Shown here: one piece after another, positions 9,581 through 18,551 of the stretch
How the letters are laid out: the number at the start of each line of letters is the position of its first letter
How positions within the stretch are numbered: position 1 is the first letter of the stretch
From: an uncultured Pseudomonadota bacterium
Lineage (GTDB): Bacteria > Pseudomonadota > Gammaproteobacteria > Steroidobacterales > Steroidobacteraceae
DNA length: 64,000 nucleotides
Reading direction: 5' to 3'
NCBI GenBank assembly: GCA_946479515.1
Contig: CAMLGF010000009.1
Span: 20,712-84,711, forward strand
Program-made: the position numbers and the translations under genes
The notes under the pieces: model-generated
Told to the model about the DNA's origin: nothing
Database searches by the model: none
What the model saw: the letters and a program-made list of their open reading frames with translations, nothing else

Positions 9581-10024
9581 CTACTCGGTATGGACGGTCG
9601 CGGCGCTGCGCTCGAGCGCGGCATTGAGCGTGTGCCACGCCAGGCTGGCGCATTTCACTCGCACCGGGAAATCGCGCACGCCCGAGAGCGCCGCGAGCTT
9701 GCCCAGGTCTTCGGGGACGGGGGCGTCGTGCCGGGTCAGGACTTCGTGCACTTCGTCGAACAGGTGCGCGATGTCCGCGCGGCTCTTGCCCTTGACCGCC
9801 TCGCACATGAGAGACGCGGAGGCCACCGAAATGGCGCAGCCCTTGCCTTCGAACTTCAGGTCCGACACCCGGTCGCCGTCCAGCCGCAGCGTGAGGTGCA
9901 GCCGGTCGCCGCACAGCGGATTGTGGCCATCGGCGCTGCTGTCGGCAGGGTCCAGCCTGCCGAACTGGCGCGGGCTCCGGTTGTGATCGAGTATGACCTC
10001 GCGGTACAGGTCCTTGAGGTCCAT
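9581..10024 (-). CDS. sufU: SufU-type Fe-S scaffold / sulfur acceptor
   Basis: A 147-residue IscU-fold protein with conserved ligands Cys38 and Asp40 (NPLCGD), Cys63 (GKGCAIS) and Cys125 (RVKCASLAW). Their spacing equals that of the zinc site of Bacillus SufU, and the SGVRDFP insertion separates SufU from IscU. It probably accepts persulfide sulfur from SufS in place of SufE, which is absent here. Its ATG shares its last base with the final base of the sufS stop codon, so the two are tightly coupled. Confidence 0.93.
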   Translation of the reverse strand: MDLKDLYREVILDHNRSPRQFGRLDPADSSADGHNPLCGDRLHLTLRLDGDRVSDLKFEGKGCAISVASASLMCEAVKGKSRADIAHLFDEVHEVLTRHDAPVPEDLGKLAALSGVRDFPVRVKCASLAWHTLNAALERSAATVHTE

Positions 10025-11268
10025 CAGGAGAACACCTCGCGCGCCTTGCCGAGGGCCGCCACCAGCGCATCGACGTCCGACTCGCGCGTGTAGCAGCCGA
10101 ATGAGGCGCGCGCCGTGGCGGGCAAGTCGAAGAAATCCATGACCGGCATGGCACAGTGATGCCCGGTGCGCACGGCCACGCCCTCCGCATCGAGGATGGT
10201 GCCGAGATCGTGCGGATGGACGCCGTCGAGCGTGAACGAAAGCACCGCGGCCTTGCCGGGCGCGGTGCCGATGATCCTGAGGCCGGGTACGCGCTGCAAT
10301 TTCTCCGTCGCGATGGCCAGCAGGCGCTGCTCGTGCGAGTGGATGCGCTCGATGCCGATGGACTCGATGTAGTCGATGGCCGCGGCCAGGCCGATGGCGC
10401 CGGAAATGTGCGGCGTGCCGGCTTCGAACTTGTAGGGCAGGGTATTGAACGTCGTGTTCTCGAAGGACACCGTCAGGATCATGTCGCCGCCACCCTGCCA
10501 GGGCGGCATGGCGTCGAGCAGGGATTCGCGGCCGATCAATGCGCCGATTCCCGTCGGTCCGTACATCTTGTGCGCCGAGAACGCGTAGAAATCGCAGCCC
10601 AGCGCCTGCACGTCGACGGGCTGATGCGGCACGGCCTGCGCGCCATCGACGAGCACCAGCGCCCCACGCTGGTGTGCATGGCGCACGATCTCCTGCACCG
10701 GCAGCACGGTGCCCAGGGCATTGGAGACGTGCGCGCAGGCGACCAGGCGCGTGCGCTCGCTCATGCGCGCCAGCACGCCGTCGATGCCGACCACGCCACG
10801 CTGATCCATGGGCGCTACCTTGATCACCGCGCCGGTCTGCCCGGCAACGAGCTGCCAGGGGACGATGTTGGCGTGATGCTCGAGCGCCGTGAGCAGGATC
10901 TCGTCACCGGCGCGCAGCTGTGAGCGTCCCCACGACTGGGCCACCAGATTGATGGCCTCGGTCGTGCCTCGCGTGAAGATGACTTCCCGGATGGAACGCG
11001 CGTTGACGAAGCCGCGCACGCGCTCGCGCGCCTGCTCGAACAGATCGGTGGCTTCCTGGCTCAATAGATAGACGCCGCGATGCACATTGGCATGGTGCCG
11101 CCGCTCGTAGTCGTCCACTGCCGCGATGACGGCCGACGGCCGCTGTGACGACGCGGCACTGTCGAGAAATACCAGCGGTTTGCCGTGGACCTCCCGGCCG
11201 AGGATCGGGAAATCACGCCGGATGCGCTCGACATCGTAGGCGGCGCGGTCTTTCAGGCTGGCGTTCAT
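10024..11268 (-). CDS. sufS: cysteine desulfurase SufS
   Basis: A 414-residue class V aminotransferase-fold PLP enzyme that takes sulfur from cysteine for cluster assembly. The PLP lysine is Lys234 in SAHKMYGPTG, and the persulfide-forming Cys372 is in RTGHHCAMP, typical of group II desulfurases. DGAQAVPHQ is the PLP-binding aspartate segment. ATG 11268 has a strong GGAGAGG Shine-Dalgarno sequence and overlaps the sufD stop as ATGA. Confidence 0.97.
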   Translation of the reverse strand: MNASLKDRAAYDVERIRRDFPILGREVHGKPLVFLDSAASSQRPSAVIAAVDDYERRHHANVHRGVYLLSQEATDLFEQARERVRGFVNARSIREVIFTRGTTEAINLVAQSWGRSQLRAGDEILLTALEHHANIVPWQLVAGQTGAVIKVAPMDQRGVVGIDGVLARMSERTRLVACAHVSNALGTVLPVQEIVRHAHQRGALVLVDGAQAVPHQPVDVQALGCDFYAFSAHKMYGPTGIGALIGRESLLDAMPPWQGGGDMILTVSFENTTFNTLPYKFEAGTPHISGAIGLAAAIDYIESIGIERIHSHEQRLLAIATEKLQRVPGLRIIGTAPGKAAVLSFTLDGVHPHDLGTILDAEGVAVRTGHHCAMPVMDFFDLPATARASFGCYTRESDVDALVAALGKAREVFS

Positions 11269-12497
11269 ATCCTCTCCACCAGGCCGAGCGACGAGACCTC
11301 GTTGAGCTGGGCGGCGACGATCTGTTCGATTTCCTGGCGCAATGGCGCGAGAGTCACCTGCGACACGGCGTCCTCGATGAAGGCCCATTGCAGCAAGGCC
11401 TGCGCCTGCGGACGGTCGATGCCGCGCGTGAGCAGGTAGAACAGCATCTGTTCATCGAGCTTACCGGTGGTGGCGCCGTGCTTCGCGCGCACCTTGTCGG
11501 TGTAGATTTCCAGCTGCGGACGAGCCGCGGCCTCGGCGCCGGCGCCGGTGAGCAGGGTTTTCAACGACTGGTCGGAATCGGCGTCGTGGGCGCTGGCACG
11601 CACGATCATCTTGCCGTTGAACGCCAGCTTGCCGCGCTCGCTGGCGATGCCGCGAAACAGCTCGCGCGTGGTGCTGCCGGGGCCGGTGTGCTCGATCTCC
11701 GCGAACAAGTCGTGGGTCTGGATGCCGTTGGCAATGGCGGCGGAAACCAGCTCGCAGCGCGCCTGGCGACCGGCGAGCCTGATGAACAGCGTGGAGCGGG
11801 AACTCAGTCCGCCGAGCGTCACCGTGCGCAGGTTGTATGTCGCCTGGTCGCCGACATGCGCCACGAGCGTATCGAAGCAGGCGGCGGCGTCGGCGCAATT
11901 CTGAATGCGGCAGTGGTCCACGACCGAACCCGGTCGCAATGCGAGGTCGACGGCGGCGTTCACGGTGGAGTCGGCGGCGCCGAGACTCAGGTGGCGCTCA
12001 ACGATACGCAGCCGTGAACGCGTGCCACCATGCACCTGCACGCGCGGATAGGACGTGCCCGCCGAACCCGGCAACGTGGCGATGAAATTGAGCTCGATGC
12101 AGGCTTCGGCGCCGTCCAGCGGGGCGATGTGCAGTACTTCATTGCCATGCGTGCTGTTGAGTCGCGCCATCGCGAAGTCCACGCCCGCGTCCGCCAGGTC
12201 GGAATCGAGCATGCGGGCGAGCGCCGGTCCTGCGGCGTCGAAGTCCAGAAGCTTCGCGCAGGAGCCTTCGCCATGCACCGAGAGCCCGGCGACGTGGCGA
12301 CCGTCGACGAACACCCAGCGCTCGTAGCCGGGAAGGGCCGGCGGCAGATGGATTCCAGCGACGACGCCCGCCGCGGGCGCGGCGTCGAGACGCGCCCTGG
12401 CGAACGGCCGCAGGTTGGCGTAGCGCCAGTTCTCGTCGCGATTCGTCGGCAGCATCGGCGTTTGCGCGGGCTGGGCGTTCATGTCGGCTCGTTCCAT
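11265..12497 (-). CDS. sufD: Fe-S scaffold subunit SufD
   Basis: A 410-residue beta-helix protein of the SufBC2D scaffold. The C-terminal part carries the family pattern ELFRGIASERGKLAFNGKM, the KHGATTGKLDEQMLFYL segment and an AFIEDAV tail, all shared with SufB/SufD proteins. The start at 12497 (MERADMNAQ) follows sufC by 5 bp; ATG 12482 is an alternative. It pairs with SufB to hold the nascent cluster while SufC hydrolyses ATP. Confidence 0.95.
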   Translation of the reverse strand: MERADMNAQPAQTPMLPTNRDENWRYANLRPFARARLDAAPAAGVVAGIHLPPALPGYERWVFVDGRHVAGLSVHGEGSCAKLLDFDAAGPALARMLDSDLADAGVDFAMARLNSTHGNEVLHIAPLDGAEACIELNFIATLPGSAGTSYPRVQVHGGTRSRLRIVERHLSLGAADSTVNAAVDLALRPGSVVDHCRIQNCADAAACFDTLVAHVGDQATYNLRTVTLGGLSSRSTLFIRLAGRQARCELVSAAIANGIQTHDLFAEIEHTGPGSTTRELFRGIASERGKLAFNGKMIVRASAHDADSDQSLKTLLTGAGAEAAARPQLEIYTDKVRAKHGATTGKLDEQMLFYLLTRGIDRPQAQALLQWAFIEDAVSQVTLAPLRQEIEQIVAAQLNEVSSLGLVERI

Positions 12498-12502
12498 CGG
12501 GG

Positions 12503-13261
12503 TCAGGCGACCTCGAGCACCCAGTCGTAGCCGCGCTGCTCCAGCTCCTGCGCCAGCTCCTTGCCGCCGGAGCGGGCGATGCGCCCGCGGGCCAGCACGT
12601 GCACGCGGTCGGGCACGATGTGATCGAGCAGGCGCTGGTAATGGGTGATCAGCAACACGCCACGATCCGCGGCGCGCAGGCTGTTGACGCCCCGGGCGAC
12701 CACTTTCAATGCGTCGATGTCCAGGCCGGAGTCCGTTTCGTCGAGCACGGCGAGCGCGGGCTCGAGCACCAGCATCTGCAGAATTTCATTGCGCTTTTTC
12801 TCGCCGCCCGAGAAGCCCTCGTTCACGCCGCGCGAGAGAAAGCTCTCGTCCATCTGCATCAGTTTCATCTTGCCGCGCACCAGCTGCAGGAACTCGTAGG
12901 CATCGACCTCGGGATTGCCCTGGGCCTTGCGCTTGGCGTTGATGGCGGCTTTCAGTAGATAGACATTGTTGACCCCGGGGATCTCCACCGGGTACTGGAA
13001 GCCCAGGAACAGGCCGGCGCGTGCGCGCTCCTCGGCCGGCATGGCCAGCAAGTCCCTGCCCTGGAACTGCACCTGGCCTCCGGTGATCTCGTAGCCCGGG
13101 CGCCCGGCGAGCACGTAGGACAGCGTGCTCTTGCCCGAGCCGTTCGGCCCCATGATGGCGTGCACTTCGCCGGCGTTCAGGGTGAGGGACAGGCCCTGCA
13201 GCACCTTCTTGCCGCCGACGGTGGCGGACAGGTTCTCGATGTTCAGCAAAGGAGTGGTCAT
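12503..13261 (-). CDS. sufC: Fe-S assembly ATPase SufC
   Basis: A 252-residue ABC-type ATPase without membrane domains. Walker A is GPNGSGKST (residues 38-46), the signature is FSGGEKKRNEILQM, Walker B reads LAVLDETDSGLD, and the H-loop is LLITHYQR. SufC dimerises on SufB-SufD and drives scaffold rearrangement. ATG 13261 begins MTTPLLNIENL and follows sufB by 14 bp. Confidence 0.97.
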   Translation of the reverse strand: MTTPLLNIENLSATVGGKKVLQGLSLTLNAGEVHAIMGPNGSGKSTLSYVLAGRPGYEITGGQVQFQGRDLLAMPAEERARAGLFLGFQYPVEIPGVNNVYLLKAAINAKRKAQGNPEVDAYEFLQLVRGKMKLMQMDESFLSRGVNEGFSGGEKKRNEILQMLVLEPALAVLDETDSGLDIDALKVVARGVNSLRAADRGVLLITHYQRLLDHIVPDRVHVLARGRIARSGGKELAQELEQRGYDWVLEVA

Positions 13262-13275
13262 CAGGTTCGTCTCGT

Positions 13276-14724
13276 TCAGCCGACCGAGCCTTCCAGGCTC
13301 ACGGCCAGCAGGTTCTGCGCCTCCACGGCGAATTCCATCGGCAGTTCCTTCAGCACGCTCTTGCAGAAGCCGCTGACGATCATGTTCACGGCGTCTTCCG
13401 CGTCGATGCCCCGCTGCAGGCAGTAGAACAGCTGGTCCTCGCTGATCTTGGAAGTGGATGCCTCGTGTTCCACAGTCGCCGAGGGATTGCGTGTCTCGAT
13501 GTACGGGAAGGTGTGCGCGCCGCAGTCGCCGCCCATCAGCAGCGAATCGCACTGCGTGAAATTGCGTGCACCGTGCGCTCCCGGCAGGATCTTCACGAGC
13601 CCGCGATAGCTGTTCTGTCCGTGTCCCGCCGAGATGCCCTTGGAGACGATGGTGCTGCGGGTATTGGCACCGATGTGAATCATCTTGGTGCCGGTGTCGG
13701 CCTGCTGGTAGTTGTTGGCAGTGGCCACCGAGTAGAACTCGCCCACGGAATTCTCGCCCCGGAGGATGCAGGAGGGGTACTTCCAGGTGATGGCCGAGCC
13801 GGTTTCCACCTGCGTCCAGGCGATCTTGGAGTTGCGGCCGCGGCACTCGCCGCGCTTGGTGACGAAGTTGTAGATGCCGCCCAGGCCGTTCTCGTCGCCC
13901 GGGTACCAGTTCTGCACCGTGGAGTACTTGATCTCGGCGTCATCCTCGGCGACCAGTTCCACCACCGCGGCGTGCAGCTGGTTCTCGTCGCGCATCGGCG
14001 CCGTGCAGCCCTCGAGGTAGCTCACGTGCGAGCCCGGCGCGGCGATGATCAACGTGCGTTCGAACTGCCCGGTCTTGGCCGCGTTGATGCGGAAGTAGGT
14101 GGACAGCTCCATTGGGCAGCGCACGCCGGGCGGCACGTAGACGAACGAGCCATCGGAGAACACGGCGGAATTGAGCGCCGCGAAGAAATTGTCGGTGTGC
14201 GGCACGACGGTGCCGAGATACTTTTCGATCAGTTCCGGGTGGCTGCGCACGGCGTCGGAGAACGAACAGAAGACCACGCCGGCTTCGGCCAGCCGCTCCT
14301 TGAACGTGGTGGCCACGGACACCGAGTCGAACACGGCGTCCACGGCCACGCCCGCCAGGCGCGCCCGCTCGTGCAGCGGCACGCCGAGCTTTGCGTAGGT
14401 CTCGAGCAGCTTCGGATCCACCTCGTCGAGCGACTTCGGCGCATTGGCTTTCGGCTTGGGCGCCGAAAAGTACGAGATCGCCTGGTAATCGATCGGGTTG
14501 ACGCGCAAGTGCGCCCAGTGCGGCTCTTTCATCGTGAGCCAGTGGCGATACGCGCGCAGGCGCCAGTCGGTCAGGAATTCGGGTTCCTGCTTCTTGCGCG
14601 AGATGAAGCGCACCACGTCTTCATCGAGACCGGGTGGCAGCGTGTCGGAGTCTATGTCGGTGACGAAGCCGTGCCGGTAACTCTTGCCCAGCAGCGCGTC
14701 GATGTCTTTTTCAACACTGCTCAT
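13276..14724 (-). CDS. sufB: Fe-S scaffold subunit SufB
   Basis: A 482-residue protein matching full-length SufB. Diagnostic segments are YGFVTDI-like [11 protein letters not shown] near the N-terminus, [28 protein letters not shown] with its cysteine, [19 protein letters not shown], and the C-terminal [14 protein letters not shown]. It is the main scaffold of the SufBC2D complex. ATG 14724 overlaps the sufR stop as ATGA, so regulator and scaffold are translationally coupled. Confidence 0.97.
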   Translation of the reverse strand: MSSVEKDIDALLGKSYRHGFVTDIDSDTLPPGLDEDVVRFISRKKQEPEFLTDWRLRAYRHWLTMKEPHWAHLRVNPIDYQAISYFSAPKPKANAPKSLDEVDPKLLETYAKLGVPLHERARLAGVAVDAVFDSVSVATTFKERLAEAGVVFCSFSDAVRSHPELIEKYLGTVVPHTDNFFAALNSAVFSDGSFVYVPPGVRCPMELSTYFRINAAKTGQFERTLIIAAPGSHVSYLEGCTAPMRDENQLHAAVVELVAEDDAEIKYSTVQNWYPGDENGLGGIYNFVTKRGECRGRNSKIAWTQVETGSAITWKYPSCILRGENSVGEFYSVATANNYQQADTGTKMIHIGANTRSTIVSKGISAGHGQNSYRGLVKILPGAHGARNFTQCDSLLMGGDCGAHTFPYIETRNPSATVEHEASTSKISEDQLFYCLQRGIDAEDAVNMIVSGFCKSVLKELPMEFAVEAQNLLAVSLEGSVG

Positions 14725-15194
14725 GTGGAGACCTTCATGCCGCGTCCCATGTACTTGAGCTCGCGCTCGATGGGCCCGGTGCTCGTCCGGCCATCCAGCC
14801 CGGCGAGCTGCGCCAGCGTGATCTCGTTGAGCGAACGACGGATCGCCATGCTGAGCCGCTGCCAGGTGCGGCCCACCGAGCAGGTGTGCTCGATGCCGCA
14901 TTGCCCGCTGCCGGCCGAACACTCGGTGAGCGCCACCGGACCTTCGAGTGCATCGAGAATGGCGGCGGCGGAAATGGCTTCCGGATGGCGGGCCAGTTGA
15001 TAGCCGCCGTGCGTGCCACGCGTGGACTTCACCAGGCCGGCGCGCTGCAGCTGCTTCAGCAGCTTGCTGACCGTCGGCGCGGCGATGTGCGTGCGTTCGG
15101 CCAGCGTTCCCGCATTGAGGAGCCGGGCGCGATCGGAGGCCAGCGTGGCCAGGATCACCGTCGCGTAGTCCGTGAGTTTTCCGATACGAAGCAT
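14721..15194 (-). CDS. sufR: Rrf2-family SUF regulator (IscR-like)
   Basis: A 157-residue Rrf2 transcription factor. It has a winged helix (about 1-65, with [17 protein letters not shown]) followed by the cluster-binding loop with Cys92, Cys99 and Cys105 in [14 protein letters not shown], nearly the spacing of IscR Cys92/98/104. It probably binds a [2Fe-2S] cluster and represses the suf operon when clusters are plentiful. It is the first gene of the operon and starts 43 bp from an IscR-type palindrome. ATG 15194 gives the usual [12 protein letters not shown]-terminus. Confidence 0.92.
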   Translation of the reverse strand: MLRIGKLTDYATVILATLASDRARLLNAGTLAERTHIAAPTVSKLLKQLQRAGLVKSTRGTHGGYQLARHPEAISAAAILDALEGPVALTECSAGSGQCGIEHTCSVGRTWQRLSMAIRRSLNEITLAQLAGLDGRTSTGPIERELKYMGRGMKVST

Positions 15195-15236
15195 GAGTTC
15201 TGTACAGCAGCCGGCCCGGGGGCCGGAAACAACTGG

Positions 15237-15249
15237 GACTATTTTAGTA
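15237..15249 (-). promoter_or_regulatory. IscR/Rrf2-type operator overlapping the sufR -10
   Basis: The palindromic core ACTAAAATAGT (minus strand, 15248-15238) fits the E. coli IscR type-1 core GACT-RWWWY-AGTC at 12 of 13 positions. It contains TAAAAT (15246-15241), a good -10; CTTACA lies 18 bp upstream as a weak -35. The site is 43 bp before the sufR ATG. Binding of SufR here would block the promoter, which predicts autoregulation. The match was made by eye. Confidence 0.65.
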
Positions 15250-15339
15250 CGGATTAACCCGGACTGTAAGCCGTGGAGGGGGTCATTTGCTATCCTTCGC
15301 GGCCTTCTGACCCCGCGGGTCGCGCGTGGATACAAGAGC

Positions 15340-16173
15340 TTGAGTTCCAAACATTCACCGCCGGCAGCGGCCGGCGATGCCGTCATCGAGGTGCATGACG
15401 TGCACTACTCGGTGGGGGGTCGAAAGATATTCGACGGCCTGAATCTCACTGCTCGCCGTGGGCGCATCACGGCGTTCATGGGCCCGTCCGGCACGGGCAA
15501 GACCACGTTGCTGCGGCTGATCACTGGCCAGGTGATGGCCGACAGCGGCAGCGTGCGCGTCTGGGGTCGAGAGGTGTCGAGCCTCTCCGGGCGCGAGATC
15601 TTCGAGCTGCGGCGCCGCATGGGCATGCTGTTTCAGAACGGCGCGCTGCTCACCGACGAGGACGTCTACGAGAACGTGGCTTTTCCCCTGCGTGCGCACA
15701 CACGCCTGCCCGAATCGCTGATTCGCCAGCTGGTGTTGACCAAGCTGCACGCCGTGGGACTTCGCGGCGCCGCGCATCTCATGCCGGCGGAGCTCTCCGG
15801 CGGCATGGCGCGCCGCGCGGCGCTGGCCCGAGCCATCGTCATGGATCCCGACATCCTCATCTACGACGAGCCATTCGTCGGGCTCGACCCGATCTCCATG
15901 GGCGTGATCTGCCGGCTGATCAAGCAGATGAACGATGCGCTGGGCATCACCAGCATCGTCGTGTCGCACGACGTGCAGGAACTGTCGACCATCGCGCACG
16001 AAAGCTTCCTGCTGTCCGGGGGCAGGGTGGTGGCCTCGGGTACACCCGACGAGCTCAATCGCAGCGATCTGGCCGAGGTCCGGCAATTCATGGGCGGCCT
16101 CGATGACGGACCGGTGCCATTCCACTACCCGGCGCCGGACTACGCCACCGACCTGCTGGGGCCCGCGTCGTGA
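15340..16173 (+). CDS. mlaF: phospholipid transport ATPase MlaF
   Basis: A 277-residue ABC ATPase of the Mla system, which moves phospholipids between outer and inner membranes. Walker A is GPSGTGKTT (residues 48-56), the signature is LSGGMARRAALARA, Walker B is ILIYDEPFVGLDP, and the H-loop is VVSHD. KIFDGLNLTARRGRITAFMG is the usual MlaF N-terminal region. No ATG or GTG fits; TTG 15340 is the best start but lacks a clear Shine-Dalgarno sequence, so the start is uncertain. It overlaps mlaE by 4 bp and diverges from sufR. Confidence 0.93.
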   Translation: MSSKHSPPAAAGDAVIEVHDVHYSVGGRKIFDGLNLTARRGRITAFMGPSGTGKTTLLRLITGQVMADSGSVRVWGREVSSLSGREIFELRRRMGMLFQNGALLTDEDVYENVAFPLRAHTRLPESLIRQLVLTKLHAVGLRGAAHLMPAELSGGMARRAALARAIVMDPDILIYDEPFVGLDPISMGVICRLIKQMNDALGITSIVVSHDVQELSTIAHESFLLSGGRVVASGTPDELNRSDLAEVRQFMGGLDDGPVPFHYPAPDYATDLLGPAS

Positions 16174-16940
16174 CCGCCCTGGCGGATTCCCTGCCCGTGG
16201 CCTGGCTGCGCCGCATCGGCGCGATGACGCTGTTCTGCATGCAGATACTGGCGCGCGTGGTTCCCGCGTTCGCCAAGCCGGGTCTCATCGTGCGCCAGAT
16301 CTACAACGCGGGCGCGCGTTCGCTGGTCATCGTCATGCTCTCGGGCCTGTTCGTCGGCATGGTGCTCGGGCTGCTGGGCTTCGACACCCTGCAGCGCTTC
16401 GGTTCGGAGGATTCGCTCGGCGTGCTGGCCGCGCTCGGCATGTTGAAGGTGCTGGGGCCGGTGCTGACCGCGCTGTTGTTCGCGGGGCGTGCCGGCACGT
16501 CGCTCACTTCCGAGATCGGCCTCATGAAGAGCACCGAACAACTCACGGCCATGCAGATGATGGCCGTGGACCCGATGCGCCACGTGGTGGCGCCGCGTTT
16601 CCTCGGTGGAGTGATCGCCATGCCGCTGCTCGCGGCCACGTTCAGCGTCATCGGGCTGTTCGGCGCGCAGCTCATCGGCGTGCAGCAGATGGGTGTGGAC
16701 GTCGGCGCGTTCTGGTCGCAGACGCAGGACGCCGTGGATCTTCACGACGTCAACGAGGGCATCGTCAAGAGCCTGGTGTTCGGCGTCGCCTGCAGCCTGA
16801 TCGCCGTTTACGAGGGCTACCAGAGCGAACCCACGCCCGAAGGCGTGGGCCTCGCCACCACGCGCACCGTGGTCACTTCCTCAGTGATGGTGCTGCTGCT
16901 CAACTACCTGCTCACCGCGGCTTTCCTGACAACGAACTGA
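16170..16940 (+). CDS. mlaE: phospholipid ABC transporter permease MlaE
   Basis: A 256-residue membrane protein of the MlaE permease family (PF02405) with about five hydrophobic segments. The family core is seen in FVGMVLGLLGFDTLQRFG, LLFAGRAGTSLTSEIGLMK and TEQLTAMQMMAVDPMRHVV. It forms the inner-membrane part of MlaFEDB. The start is GTG at 16170, overlapping the mlaF stop as GTGA, so the two subunits should be made in step. Confidence 0.96.
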   Translation: MTALADSLPVAWLRRIGAMTLFCMQILARVVPAFAKPGLIVRQIYNAGARSLVIVMLSGLFVGMVLGLLGFDTLQRFGSEDSLGVLAALGMLKVLGPVLTALLFAGRAGTSLTSEIGLMKSTEQLTAMQMMAVDPMRHVVAPRFLGGVIAMPLLAATFSVIGLFGAQLIGVQQMGVDVGAFWSQTQDAVDLHDVNEGIVKSLVFGVACSLIAVYEGYQSEPTPEGVGLATTRTVVTSSVMVLLLNYLLTAAFLTTN

Positions 16941-16953
16941 TCGGATATCCGAC

Positions 16954-17475
16954 ATGAAAAACTCGCGCTCCCTGGAAATCGGTACTGGCCTGTTCGTGCT
17001 GCTCGGCTTCGCGGCGCTGGCCTTCCTCACCACGCAGCTGCCCGGTACGTCGGTGAAACTCGGTGGCGGCGACGGCGGCTACACGGTGACGGCGAAGTTC
17101 GACAACGTCGGCGACCTCAAGCCGGGATCGCCGGTGACCATGGCAGGCGTGCGCATCGGCCGGGTCGAGTCAATCAGATTCGACCCCAAGGACTTCAAGG
17201 CCGCGGTGGAGCTTCGCATCGACGAGCAATTCAACGAAATCCCCGACGACAGCGATGCCAGCATCCAGACCGCGGGCCTGCTGGGCGGCAAGTACATCGG
17301 CATCGGCCCTGGCGGCTCGGAAACCTTCCTCCGGCCGGGCGGTCAAATCGAGTTCACGCAATCGGCCATCGTGCTCGAGAGCCTGGTCAACAAGTTCTTC
17401 GCCAACATGGCGAGCAAGGGCAATGACGGGGAACAGAGCGCGCCTGCGCCGGCAGCGCCACAGGAGCAGAAATGA
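16954..17475 (+). CDS. mlaD: MCE-domain substrate-binding protein MlaD
   Basis: A 173-residue protein with one N-terminal membrane anchor (about 8-28) and an MCE domain (about 38-118) containing VTAKFDNVGDLKPGSPVTMAG and AGLLGGKYIGIGPGG. MlaD hexamers form the periplasmic lipid channel on MlaFE. The tail after residue 150 is Ala/Pro/Gln-rich. It starts 13 bp after mlaE and overlaps mlaC by 4 bp. Confidence 0.96.
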   Translation: MKNSRSLEIGTGLFVLLGFAALAFLTTQLPGTSVKLGGGDGGYTVTAKFDNVGDLKPGSPVTMAGVRIGRVESIRFDPKDFKAAVELRIDEQFNEIPDDSDASIQTAGLLGGKYIGIGPGGSETFLRPGGQIEFTQSAIVLESLVNKFFANMASKGNDGEQSAPAPAAPQEQK

Positions 17476-18155
17476 TGATGTCGATGCAGCGGCTCGTTCA
17501 GGCTGGATTCATGGCTGGTTTGTTAGCCCTCGCCGGCGCGCCGGCGCAGGCCGAGTCCACCACCGACGGCAAGCCTGCGCCCGCCGCCGTGGATACCAGC
17601 GGTCCTTCGCAGCTCATCGAGAGCTCGGCCAACATCCTGCTGGCGGGCATCGACCAGCATCGTGAGGAATGGCGGAAGAATCCCGAAGGTCTGTACAAGC
17701 TAGTGGGTGAGACGCTGCTGCCGAACTTCGACACGGCCTATGCCGCGCAGCTGGTGCTCGGGCCGCACTGGCGAAAGGCCACGGCCGATCAGCGCAAGCG
17801 CTTCGTGGATGCCTTCTACGACTCGCTGCTGTACACCTATGGCGATGCCATGGTCGGTTTCACCGCCGATCGCCTGAAAGTGTTTCCGACCAAGGTCGAT
17901 CCGGGGGCGGAGCGGGCCACGGTGCGATCCGAAGTGAAACGCTCCAATGGCACCAAGGTCGCCGTGAACTACAGCATGCGCAAGGTCAATGGCGCGTGGA
18001 AGGCGTGGGACGTGGTCATCGACGGGATCAGCTACGTGAAGAGCTATCGCGAGGACTACGGCGCCGAAGTCCAACAGAAGGGTCTCGATTCGGTCATTCA
18101 GCGTCTGGAAGCAAAGGCAGCCGCCGCCCGAGCCGGTACGCCGGCTTCACGCTGA
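17472..18155 (+). CDS. mlaC: periplasmic phospholipid shuttle MlaC
   Basis: A 227-residue protein with a signal peptide (cleavage probably after AQA, about residue 27). The Tol_Tol_Ttg2 domain pattern is seen in LLPNFDTAYAAQLVLGPHWRKA and GTKVAVNYSMRKVNGAWKAWDV-type segments, ending in the family YVKSYREDYGAEVQQKGLD region. MlaC carries phospholipids between MlaA at the outer membrane and MlaD. Its ATG overlaps the mlaD stop. Confidence 0.95.
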   Translation: MMMSMQRLVQAGFMAGLLALAGAPAQAESTTDGKPAPAAVDTSGPSQLIESSANILLAGIDQHREEWRKNPEGLYKLVGETLLPNFDTAYAAQLVLGPHWRKATADQRKRFVDAFYDSLLYTYGDAMVGFTADRLKVFPTKVDPGAERATVRSEVKRSNGTKVAVNYSMRKVNGAWKAWDVVIDGISYVKSYREDYGAEVQQKGLDSVIQRLEAKAAAARAGTPASR

Positions 18156-18164
18156 TCCACGCGA

Positions 18165-18512
18165 ATGTCGGACGGCACAACAGAGGCGGCGGCGAGCGCC
18201 GTGCGCGGCGAAGCTCGGGTCGCCGAGCTGCAGCCCGGGCGAGTGGCGGTCACCGGCGAGCTCACGTTCGCGAGCGCGCGCGAGGCGCGCCAGCTCGGCC
18301 TCACGGTGCTGGCGAGCTCACGTGCGGATCGCATCGTCGTCGATTGTGCCGGCGTGACGCGTGCCGATAGCGCCGGGCTTGCCGTGTTGCTCGACTGGCT
18401 CGCCTGGTCGCGTCGCCAGTCCCGCCCCGTGCATCTCGAGAATCTGCCGGACTCGCTCCTGGCCATCGCGCGCATCTCCGAGGTCGACGAGTTGCTCAGC
18501 AGCTCGGGCTGA
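18165..18512 (+). CDS. mlaB: STAS-domain protein MlaB
   Basis: A 115-residue STAS-domain protein with the core IVVDCAGVTRADSAGLAVLLDWL. In E. coli, MlaB binds MlaF and is needed for assembly and activity of the transporter. It starts 10 bp after mlaC and closes the mlaFEDCB operon. The next gene (lldD) converges on it with 39 bp between stops. Confidence 0.9.
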   Translation: MSDGTTEAAASAVRGEARVAELQPGRVAVTGELTFASAREARQLGLTVLASSRADRIVVDCAGVTRADSAGLAVLLDWLAWSRRQSRPVHLENLPDSLLAIARISEVDELLSSSG

Positions 18513-18551
18513 ACCGGCGGCGCTGATACGCGCCGCGATCGATCGATCGGC

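Noticed and set aside
13465..15000. A 511-codon plus-strand frame antisense to sufB and sufR
   Set aside because: sufB and sufR on the minus strand are certain, and the antisense frame has no domain.
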